Shown: positions 16,396 to 25,651 of the stretch, piece by piece
How the letters are laid out: each line of letters opens with the position of its first letter
How positions within the stretch are numbered: position 1 is the first letter of the stretch
Source: Micromonospora sp. BL4
GTDB taxonomy: Bacteria; Actinomycetota; Actinomycetes; Mycobacteriales; Micromonosporaceae
Assembly (NCBI RefSeq): GCF_003667505.1
Contig: NZ_RCVJ01000192.1
Coordinates: 1-64,000, forward strand
Direction: 5' to 3'
DNA: 64,000 bases
Made by a program: the position numbers and the translations under genes
Notes under the pieces: generated by a model
Told to the model about the DNA's origin: nothing
The model's input: the letters and a program-made list of their open reading frames with translations, nothing else
The model's database searches: none

Positions 16396-16903
16396 GGTGT
16401 GGTGCTCCCTTCAACGTTGTCTTCCCCGCGGGCCCAGCCGGCGAGCTTGTCGCCGAGTGCGGCCCCGCCGACGGCCTCACGGGCCACGACGAGGATGGTG
16501 TCGTCGCCGGCGATGGTGCCGACGACCTCGGGCAGGCCCGCTCGGTCCAACGCGCTGGCCAGGTATTGGGCTGCGCCCGGCGGGGTACGCAGCACGGCGA
16601 TGTTGCCGCTGGAGTCGACCCCGTTGAGCAGCTCACGCAGCAGCCGCACCAGCCGCGCGGGGGCCGCCTCGGCGTCGCGCAGCGGCCGGTGGCCGTCCTC
16701 GGGGATCAGGTAGATCGCCGGCCCGTCGCCGCCGCGCACCTTGACCGCGCCGAGCTCCTCCAGATCCCGCGAAAGGGTGGCCTGGGTGACTCCGACGCCG
16801 TCGGCGGCGAGCAGGTCGGCCAGTTCGGTCTGCGAGCGGACGGCCTTGTCACGGATCAGCTCCACGATCCGGGCGTGCCGCGCGGCGCGGGTCAGCGGGG
16901 CGG

Positions 16904-16907
<4 letters not shown>
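16392..16907 (-). CDS. argR: Arginine repressor ArgR
   Basis: A 171-residue ArgR/AhrC regulator that binds arginine as a hexamer and represses arg genes. The N-terminal winged helix includes RIVELIRDKAVRSQTELADLL and GVTQATLSRDLEELGAVKV (SR-DL motif). The C-terminal half has GNIAVLRTPPGAAQYLASALD and the arginine-binding GTIAGDDTILVV. Start at ATG 16907 overlaps the argF stop (ATGA), and its own stop overlaps argG. It lies inside the operon it is expected to control; candidate sites lie upstream of argC. Confidence 0.96.
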
Positions 16908-19124
<2,217 letters not shown>

Positions 19125-19128
<4 letters not shown>

Positions 19129-20012
19129 GACGCGATCACCATCGTTCCGAACCCTTCCGAGGTGAACACCTCGAGCAACGTGGAGTGCGCCACCCGACCG
19201 TCGACGACGTGCGCGGCGGGGACTCCCCCGCGCACCGCCCGCAGGCAGGCCTCCATCTTCGGCACCATCCCCGACTGGAGGCTGGGCAGCAGCGTGGCGA
19301 GGTCGTCGGCGGCGATCTCCGAGACCAGGCTGGTGGTGTCCGGCCAGTCGGCGTACAGGCCGGCCACGTCGGTGAGGACGACCAGCTTGCGGGCCCGCAA
19401 CGCGACGGCCAGCGCGGCGGCGGCGGTGTCCGCGTTGAGGTTGTGCAGCACCCCGTCGACGTCCGGCGCGACCGTGGAGATCACCGGGATTCGGCCGGCC
19501 GCGATCAGGTCGGTCACCGCCGACACGTCCACCGACTCGACGTCGCCGACCTGGCCGACGTCGACCGGCAGCCCGTCCACGTACGCCGGGCGGCGCACCG
19601 CGGTGAACAGCCGGGCGTCCTCGCCGGAGAGGCCGACGGCGAAGGGGCCGTGCGAGTTGATCAGCCCTACGAGTTCCCGGCCCACCTGCCCGACCAGCAC
19701 CATCCGGACCACGTCCATCGCCTCGGCGGTGGTCACCCGCAGGCCACCGCGGAACTCACTGGCGATGCCGAGCCGGCCCAGCATGGCGGAGATCTGCGGA
19801 CCGCCGCCGTGCACCACCACCGGCTTGAGCCCGGCGTACCGCAGGAAGACCATGTCGGCGGCGAACGCCCGCTGCAACTCGGGGTCGGTCATGGCGTTGC
19901 CGCCGTACTTGACGACGACCGTGGAGCCGGAGAAGCGGGCCAGCCAGGGCAGCGCCTCGATCAGCGTCTCCGCCTTGACCTGGGCGCGGGTGAGGTCGGT
20001 GCTGAGGCTCAT
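19125..20012 (-). CDS. argB: Acetylglutamate kinase
   Basis: Phosphorylates N-acetylglutamate, usually the arginine-feedback-controlled step. At 295 residues it shows VVVKYGGNAM (phosphate-binding lysine), VVVHGGGPQIS, and LNADTAAAALAVAL near the nucleotide site. The N-terminal helix (TRAQVKAETLIEALPWLARF) is typical of the hexameric arginine-sensitive enzymes. ATG 20012 overlaps the argJ stop; the reading frame open further upstream is a shadow of argJ. Confidence 0.97.
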
Positions 20013-21181
20013 GTGGAGTACGCCGAGTTCTCGTGCACGTACGCGTGGGACAGGTCGTTGGTCCAGATCGTCGCGGCCGACGTACCGGCGTGCAGGTCGA
20101 TCCGGATGGTCACGTCCCGCCCGGTCAGGTCGACCTTCGAGCGGTCCTCGGCGGCGCCGCCGCCCCGGCACACCCACACCCCGTTGACGGCCACGTCCAC
20201 GCCGTCCGGCTCGAACGCGGCGGAGGTGGTGCCCACCGCGGCGAGGATCCGGCCCCAGTTCGGGTCGTTGCCGAACAGCGCGGTCTTGACCAGGTTGTTG
20301 CGGGCCACCGAGCGGCCCACCTCGACCGCGTCGTCCTCGTCGGCGGCGCCGACCACGTCGATGGCGATCTGCTTGGTGGCGCCCTCGGCGTCGGCGACCA
20401 ACTGCTGGGCCAGGTCGTGGCAGGCCGCGGTGACCGCGGCGGCCAGCTCGGCCGGCGTCGGCTCGATGCCGCTCGCGCCGCTGGCCAGCAGCAGCACGGT
20501 GTCGTTGGTCGACATGCAGCCGTCCGAGTCCACCCGGTCGAAGCTGACCCGGGTGGCCGCGCGCAGCACCTCGTCCAACGTCGCCGGCCCGGCCACCGCG
20601 TCGGTGGTCAGCACGCAGAGCATGGTGGCCATCCCCGGCGCGAGCATCCCGGCGCCCTTGGCCATCCCGCCGACGGTCCAGCCGCTGCCCCGGGCCACCG
20701 TGGTCTTCGAGCGGGTGTCCGTGGTCAGAATGGCCTCGGCGGCGGCCGTGCCGCCGTCCCGCGACAGCCCCCGGATCGCCGAGCGGACGCCGGGCAGCAG
20801 CTTCGGCATCGGCAGCCGCTCCCCGATCAGCCCGGTGGAGCAGACCGCCACCTCACCCGCGCCGAGGATCAGCCGTGGGCTTACCGAGGTCAGCGCGGCG
20901 GCGGTGTGCTCGGCGGTGGCGTGGGTGTCCTGAAACCCGGCCGGGCCGGTGCAGGCGTTGGCGCCGCCGGAGTTGAGCACCACCGCGCGGACCACACCGC
21001 CACGCACGACCTGCTGCGTCCAGAGCACCGGCGCGGCCTTGATCCGGTTGCTGGTGAACACCGCGGCGACGCCGGCGTCCGGGCCGTCGTTGACCACCAG
21101 CGCGACGTCGGAGCCACCACTGGCCTTCAGGCCGGCAGCCACCCCGGCCGCCCGGAACCCCCGCGGGGTGGTGACGCTCAC
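20009..21181 (-). CDS. argJ: Bifunctional glutamate N-acetyltransferase/ornithine acetyltransferase
   Basis: ArgJ recycles the acetyl group from acetylornithine to glutamate. At 390 residues it has GGMAKGAGMLAPGMATMLCV, in which the A-T bond is the autocleavage site that yields the alpha and beta subunits, with threonine as nucleophile. TSNRIKAAPV and FGNDPNWGRI are further family marks. I chose GTG 21181 because it overlaps the argC stop (GTGA), as elsewhere in this operon. Confidence 0.97.
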   Translation of the reverse strand: MSVTTPRGFRAAGVAAGLKASGGSDVALVVNDGPDAGVAAVFTSNRIKAAPVLWTQQVVRGGVVRAVVLNSGGANACTGPAGFQDTHATAEHTAAALTSVSPRLILGAGEVAVCSTGLIGERLPMPKLLPGVRSAIRGLSRDGGTAAAEAILTTDTRSKTTVARGSGWTVGGMAKGAGMLAPGMATMLCVLTTDAVAGPATLDEVLRAATRVSFDRVDSDGCMSTNDTVLLLASGASGIEPTPAELAAAVTAACHDLAQQLVADAEGATKQIAIDVVGAADEDDAVEVGRSVARNNLVKTALFGNDPNWGRILAAVGTTSAAFEPDGVDVAVNGVWVCRGGGAAEDRSKVDLTGRDVTIRIDLHAGTSAATIWTNDLSHAYVHENSAYST

Positions 21182-22179
21182 GGGTTGACCCCCCAGACGG
21201 ACAGGCCGGTGGTCTCCGGCAGGCCGAGCATCAGGTTGGCGTTCTGGACGGCCTGGCCGGCGGCGCCCTTGCCCAGGTTGTCCAGCGCGCTGAGCACGAT
21301 CAGGCGGCCGGAGTCCACGTCGACGGTGGCCTGCAGGTGGCAGGAGTTCGAACCCAGCGTGGCCGCGGTGTGCGGCCACCTGCCCTCGGGCAGCACGTGC
21401 ACGAACGGGTCGTCCGCGTACGCCTGCGCCAGCACGTGCTGCGGGTCGACGCCGTGCGTCGGCAGCGCGGTGACCGTGGCCAGGATGCCGCGCGGCATCG
21501 GCGCCAGGACCGGGGTGAACGACAGACCGGTCGCCCCGGACGCCTGCTTGATCTCCGGCACGTGCTGGTGGGTGCCGACCCGGTACGGCGACAGGTCCCC
21601 CAGCACCTCGCTGGCCAGCAGGTGCGGCTTGGCCGCCCGCCCGGCGCCGGAGGTGCCGGAGGCGGCGACCACCACCACGTCGGCGGGGTTGGCCGCGCCG
21701 GCCGCGATCAGCGGCGCGACCGCCAGGGTGATCGCCGCCGCGTAGCAGCCGGTGTTCGCCACGCGGGTCGAGCCGGCGATCAGCTCCCGCTGGCCGGGCA
21801 GCTCGGGCAGGCCGTAGGTCCACTGGCCGGCGTACGGGCCGCCGTAGTACTGGGCCCAGTGGTACGGGTCGGCGAGCCGGTGGTCCGCCCCCAGGTCGAC
21901 GATCCGCACGTGCGGCGGGATCTGGGCGGCCAGCACGGCCGACTCGCCGTGCGGCACCGCCAGGAAGACCAGGTCCGCGTCGGTGAGCGTCGAAGGGTCG
22001 GTCTCGCCGAACACCAGGTCGAGCCCGGTGAGCTGCGGGTGCACCACGTCGACGCGGTGCCCGGCCTGGCGGTGGGCGGTGGCGGCGACCAGGTCGAACT
22101 CCGGGTGCCCGGCGACCAGGCGCAGCAGCTCGCCCCCGGCGTAGCCGCTCGCTCCGGCGACCGCGACTCGGATTCCCAT
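21178..22179 (-). CDS. argC: N-acetyl-gamma-glutamyl-phosphate reductase
   Basis: NADPH-dependent reduction of acetylglutamyl phosphate; first gene of the operon. The nucleotide loop GASGYAGGELLRL is at residues 8-20 and the catalytic cysteine in VANTGCYAAA. Length (333 residues) is normal. ATG 22179 follows GGAGG by 5 nt; an upstream in-frame ATG at 22203 lies near the predicted transcription start and would add only MHSHAEVS. A promoter and ArgR-like sites lie directly upstream. Confidence 0.97.
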   Translation of the reverse strand: MGIRVAVAGASGYAGGELLRLVAGHPEFDLVAATAHRQAGHRVDVVHPQLTGLDLVFGETDPSTLTDADLVFLAVPHGESAVLAAQIPPHVRIVDLGADHRLADPYHWAQYYGGPYAGQWTYGLPELPGQRELIAGSTRVANTGCYAAAITLAVAPLIAAGAANPADVVVVAASGTSGAGRAAKPHLLASEVLGDLSPYRVGTHQHVPEIKQASGATGLSFTPVLAPMPRGILATVTALPTHGVDPQHVLAQAYADDPFVHVLPEGRWPHTAATLGSNSCHLQATVDVDSGRLIVLSALDNLGKGAAGQAVQNANLMLGLPETTGLSVWGVNP

Positions 22180-22189
22180 ACTCACCTCC

Positions 22190-22242
22190 GCATGACTATG
22201 CAACGAAGGTTAGCGCCATGATCGGGGCGCTGCAAGTTCATA
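22190..22242 (-). promoter_or_regulatory. argC promoter with candidate ArgR sites
   Basis: Minus-strand TTGCAG (22230-22235), a 17-bp spacer and TAACCT (22207-22212) form the operon promoter. GCATGACTATGC (22190-22201), an inverted repeat with 4-nt centre, sits at the predicted transcription start. TGCAAGTTCATA (22231-22242) overlaps the -35. Both are A/T-rich islands resembling ARG-box halves. Assignment to ArgR is inferred from position and base composition, not from a matrix search. Confidence 0.6.
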
Positions 22243-22268
22243 CAGTCCACTGCATGGGAATGATGCGG

Positions 22269-22310
22269 GTGTCGCCGGACACACGTCCGGCCCGGGTCGC
22301 GGGGCGACAC
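22269..22310 (-). terminator. Hairpin between epimerase gene and argC promoter
   Basis: Nested inverted repeats: GCCGGAC-ACAC-GTCCGGC (22274-22291) and an outer GTGTCGCC/GGCGACAC pair (22269-22276 with 22303-22310), which share bases and so are alternatives. They lie 33-74 bp past the stop of the epimerase gene and before the argC promoter. No T-run follows, so termination is likely factor-assisted if it occurs. Confidence 0.45.
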
Positions 22311-22342
22311 GGGCCGGAACGGCGAAAAACGGGATGGAACGG

Positions 22343-23368
22343 TCAGAGGCGGCCCTCCGCGACGGCCCGACTCACCCAGGGGACGACCTCGTCGAGCATC
22401 ACGTCCAGCGACGTCGTCGCGGTGAACCCGAGCACCTCACGGGCCTTGGTGACATCCGGCACGCGCTTCTGCACGTCGTAGCGGAACGGCTCGTCGCAGA
22501 CGTACCGGAACGGCACATCCGGCCCCTTGATCTTGTGCCAGATCAGCTCGGCCAACTCCAGCACGCTGGTCGACTCCGCGGTCGACAGGTTGAAGTCCTC
22601 GTTCCGCGCGGCCGGATGCTCGATCGCGGTGGCGATCCCCCGGGCCAGGTCGCCGCCGTACGTGTAGTGCCGCACCTGGTTGCCCTCGCCCAGGATGTGC
22701 AGCGGGTCCTGCCCCTTGACGATCTTCTGCACCAGGTCCGGAACGACGTGCGACATGGCCAGCTTCACGTTGCCCGAGAGCACCTCGGCCTGGCCGAGCG
22801 CCCGCCCCTCGCCGACGCCCACGCAGTTGAACGGCCGGACGATGGTGTACGGCACCTGGTACTGCTCCCAGGCGGCGCGGGCGTAGTACTCCACGGCCAG
22901 CTTCTGGAACCCGTACGACGACAGTGGCGGTGGGACGCGCCGCTCGTCGCCCTCCCGGCTCGGCCACTGCTCGGTCGACTCGTAGACCATCGAGGAGGAG
23001 AGGTAGGTGACCTTGGCCAGCCGCCCCTCCCGGTGCGCCCGGATCGCCGCGTCGCAGGTCGCCGCCATGATCCGCTCGTTGGTCGCCAGCAGGTCGTAGG
23101 CGTACGCGTGGAAGTAGGAGATGCCGCCGATCATCGCCGCCCCGGCCACCAGGTGGTCGCAGCCGTCCAGCAGATCGGTGAGCAGGTCGACGTCGCGGGC
23201 GTCGCCCTCGACGAAACGGTAGCGGGGATGCTCGTCGTAGCTGTGGGTCACCGGCCCGTACTTGGAGAAGTTGTCGACCCCCACCACCTCGTGGCCCCGG
23301 TCCAACAGCTCCTCGACGAGGTAGCCACCGATGAATCCGGCCGAACCAGTTACCAGGACCTTCGCCAC
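22343..23368 (-). CDS. NAD-dependent nucleotide-sugar epimerase/dehydratase
   Basis: Extended SDR of 341 residues. The NAD loop GSAGFIGGYL is at the N-terminus, and the catalytic YxxxK is YGFQK in LSSYGFQKLAVEYYA with SSSMVYE as the upstream serine region. The family epimerises or dehydrates UDP-, GDP- or dTDP-sugars; the substrate cannot be set. GTG 23368 follows AGGAG by 6 nt. It is the last of a three-gene cassette, 8 bp after the glycosyltransferase gene. Confidence 0.92.
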   Translation of the reverse strand: MAKVLVTGSAGFIGGYLVEELLDRGHEVVGVDNFSKYGPVTHSYDEHPRYRFVEGDARDVDLLTDLLDGCDHLVAGAAMIGGISYFHAYAYDLLATNERIMAATCDAAIRAHREGRLAKVTYLSSSMVYESTEQWPSREGDERRVPPPLSSYGFQKLAVEYYARAAWEQYQVPYTIVRPFNCVGVGEGRALGQAEVLSGNVKLAMSHVVPDLVQKIVKGQDPLHILGEGNQVRHYTYGGDLARGIATAIEHPAARNEDFNLSTAESTSVLELAELIWHKIKGPDVPFRYVCDEPFRYDVQKRVPDVTKAREVLGFTATTSLDVMLDEVVPWVSRAVAEGRL

Positions 23369-23376
23369 GTGCGCTC

Positions 23377-24171
23377 CTAAGCGGTTTTCTCGTACTCGGT
23401 GCTGTTGTCCTGCGGGTCGCGCGGCGCCGGCACGGCCGCCGCCGCCGTGCCCGCGGCGAACCTCGCCCGGCCCAGCCGCCGACCGTAGGCGAAGAAGTAC
23501 CACCGCAGGTACCCGGGGAGGAAGCGGCCCAGGTCGAAGTGGGACTCGCCCAGCGGCCGGTCCAGCCAGATCGTCGGGATCTCGGCCACCGGGAGCCGCA
23601 GCCGGGTGGCCTTCGCGGTCAGCTCCAGGCCGATCTCGAACCCGGTCCGGGACTCGATGCCCACCTCCCGGACGAAGGCCGTGTCGTACGCCTTGAAGCT
23701 GTTGGTGGCGTCCCGGGTGCCGACCCGGGCGAAGGTGTAGAGGCTGCGCCCGGCCCAGCGGGACATCATCCGCTTCAGCCTCGGCCCGCCCACCTGCTGC
23801 CCGCCCGGCATGTACCGGGAGGCGGCGGCCACCACCACGCCCCGGTCCACCAGCCGGGCCAGCTCGTCGATCTGGCGCGGGTCGTCGCAGCCGTCGGCCA
23901 TGGTGACCACCACGACGGGGGCCTGGGCCGCGTCGACGCCGAACCGGATCGCGTTCGCGGGCCCACGACCGTAGGTGTTGAGCACGGCCCGGACCCGGGG
24001 ATCGCGCCGCGCGATCTGCTCGGCGTACGGGACGGTGGTGTCCTCCGGCATGTCGTGCACGATCAGCACCTCGGCCGGGAGCAGCATCTCGCGCAGCATC
24101 CGCTCCAGGCAGCGGACGATCGCCTCGCCCTCGTTGTAGACCGGGACGATGACCGACACGCGGGGCGTCAT
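23377..24171 (-). CDS. Family 2 glycosyltransferase
   Basis: GT-A fold transferase of 264 residues, starting RVSVIVPVYNEGEAIVRCLE, with VVVTMADGCDDPRQIDEL carrying the acidic metal-binding residues (here D-G-C-D-D in place of a plain DxD) and the acceptor-side segment TGFEIGLELTAKATRLRLPV. It resembles dolichyl-phosphate-mannose/undecaprenyl-phosphate sugar transferases but has no C-terminal membrane helices. The start overlaps the dehydrogenase stop (ATGA). It likely works on the sugar made by its two neighbours. Confidence 0.9.
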   Translation of the reverse strand: MTPRVSVIVPVYNEGEAIVRCLERMLREMLLPAEVLIVHDMPEDTTVPYAEQIARRDPRVRAVLNTYGRGPANAIRFGVDAAQAPVVVVTMADGCDDPRQIDELARLVDRGVVVAAASRYMPGGQQVGGPRLKRMMSRWAGRSLYTFARVGTRDATNSFKAYDTAFVREVGIESRTGFEIGLELTAKATRLRLPVAEIPTIWLDRPLGESHFDLGRFLPGYLRWYFFAYGRRLGRARFAAGTAAAAVPAPRDPQDNSTEYEKTA

Positions 24172-25379
24172 ACCCGCACGCCCTGCCCGGTCAGCCCCCA
24201 CATGTCGACCAGAGGGGTGTCGGTCTCCAGCCGGGCGTACTGCTCATGCGGGGCCGCGATGACCAGCAGGTCGGCCCGGCGCAGCACCTCGGCCAGATCG
24301 ACGAAGCGCTCGTCGGCCACGTACGGGTCGGTGCAGAGCGTCTCGCGGGTCTTCAACGCAAGGATCTTGCGCAGCTTGTACGCCAGGCTCTCCCGCGGGT
24401 CGTCGCTGCCACCCTTGAACGCCATGCCGAGGATGCCGACGGTCATCTCGGACAGGTCGAACCGGTCCTCCAACCGGGACACCAGGTACAGCGGCAACCC
24501 CTCGTTGATCAGCATGGCGGAGTGGCCCAGCACGAAGTTGTTGCGGTTGAACGCGGCCAGCTGCATGGTGTCCTTGAACAGGCACGGCCCGGCGGCGAAA
24601 CCCGGCATCGGCAGGTCCGCCGCGCGCGGGTAGTCGTACGCCACGGCGTGCCGGATCCGGGCGAAGTCGAGCCCGAAGTCGTTGGCCATCATCCAGAACT
24701 GGTTGGCGGTGGCGAACTTGATGTAGCGCCAGGTGTTGGTGAACAACTTCGCCAGCTCCGCCTCCTCCGGCTCGAGCGGCACGATCTCCTCAGTCAGATG
24801 CCGGAAGAGCTTCTCCGCCCGGGCCAGCGCCCCCGGCGTCCGCGCCGCCACGATCTGCGGCAGCGCGAACAGCTCGGTCATCGCCCGGCCCTCGGCGATC
24901 CGCTCCGGACAGAACGCCACGTCCGCCCGGATGCCCTTGCCGGCCAGCAGCTTCTCGGTCAGCGCCGTCACTCCCGGGTAGACGGTGCTGCGCAGCACCA
25001 CGAGCTGCCCGTCGCGCAGGTGCTCGGCGCACCGCTCCAGAGCCCGGGGCACCGCGCCGAGGTCCGGGTTGAGGTGCTCGTCCACCGGCGTGCCGACGAC
25101 CACCACGAGATGCTCGGAGCCACCCACGCTGGCCGGATCGGTGGTCGCCCGCAGTCGCCCGGCGGCGACCGCCTCCGCCAGCGGCTCCGCCGCGCCGGGC
25201 TCGGCGAACGGGAGCCGGGCCGCGTTCACCGTGGCCACCGCGTCGGCGTTGATGTCGTACAACACGACGGAGAGGCCGCGGGCCGCGAAGGCGATGCCCA
25301 GCGGCAGACCCACCCGACCGCAGCCACCGACGATGCAGACGTCGACCGTCCTGACCTGCGCGGCCTGATCCTCGAACAT
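24168..25379 (-). CDS. UDP-glucose/GDP-mannose dehydrogenase family protein
   Basis: Nucleotide-sugar dehydrogenase of 403 residues that would oxidise a sugar C6 to a carboxylate in two NAD steps. The NAD loop is CIVGGCGRVGLPLG; NTWRYIKFATANQF and the catalytic cysteine in GFAAGPCLFKDTMQL are intact, and the C-terminal domain begins TVGILGMAFKGGSDDPRES. It is closest in pattern to the ManNAcA/GlcA-type dehydrogenases. It opens a cassette with a GT2 and an epimerase, suggesting an acidic sugar for a surface glycan. A 24-bp near-palindrome lies 108 bp upstream. Confidence 0.92.
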   Translation of the reverse strand: MFEDQAAQVRTVDVCIVGGCGRVGLPLGIAFAARGLSVVLYDINADAVATVNAARLPFAEPGAAEPLAEAVAAGRLRATTDPASVGGSEHLVVVVGTPVDEHLNPDLGAVPRALERCAEHLRDGQLVVLRSTVYPGVTALTEKLLAGKGIRADVAFCPERIAEGRAMTELFALPQIVAARTPGALARAEKLFRHLTEEIVPLEPEEAELAKLFTNTWRYIKFATANQFWMMANDFGLDFARIRHAVAYDYPRAADLPMPGFAAGPCLFKDTMQLAAFNRNNFVLGHSAMLINEGLPLYLVSRLEDRFDLSEMTVGILGMAFKGGSDDPRESLAYKLRKILALKTRETLCTDPYVADERFVDLAEVLRRADLLVIAAPHEQYARLETDTPLVDMWGLTGQGVRV

Positions 25380-25486
25380 GGATCAACTCCCATGGGGGTG
25401 GTGGGGGTGTCCTCCGGTGGTCGCCGGAATCCAAGCAGGCTAACCGCTCAGAGGTGACTCGCGGGTAACCGAACATGCCGAGGCCG

Positions 25487-25510
25487 GTGCCCTTTCGGCC
25501 GATAGGGCAC
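25487..25510. promoter_or_regulatory. 24-bp near-perfect palindrome upstream of the sugar cassette
   Basis: Arms GTGCCCT and AGGGCAC flank a 10-bp centre TTCGGCCGAT that is itself symmetric except at its two ends. The element lies 108 bp upstream of the dehydrogenase start and may be an operator or a hairpin in a long leader. No regulator is adjacent. Confidence 0.45.
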
Positions 25511-25575
25511 GCGGCGAACGGATCCGGTGACGCAGCGCGATGACATGAGCCCCCTCAGGAGTTCCCGCGCAGGTG

Positions 25576-25599
25576 CCGCCGGCCCACAAAAGCCGGCGG
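25576..25599 (-). terminator. Hairpin after pheT
   Basis: CCGCCGGC (25576-25583), loop CCACAAAA, GCCGGCGG (25592-25599): an 8-bp perfect stem about 52 bp past the pheT stop. No T-run follows on the minus strand, so this is a candidate terminator only. Confidence 0.4.
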
Positions 25600-25651
25600 T
25601 GGCCGCCGCGAGCGCGACGACCACCGCGGGCTGTCCGCGTACCGACGCCCC

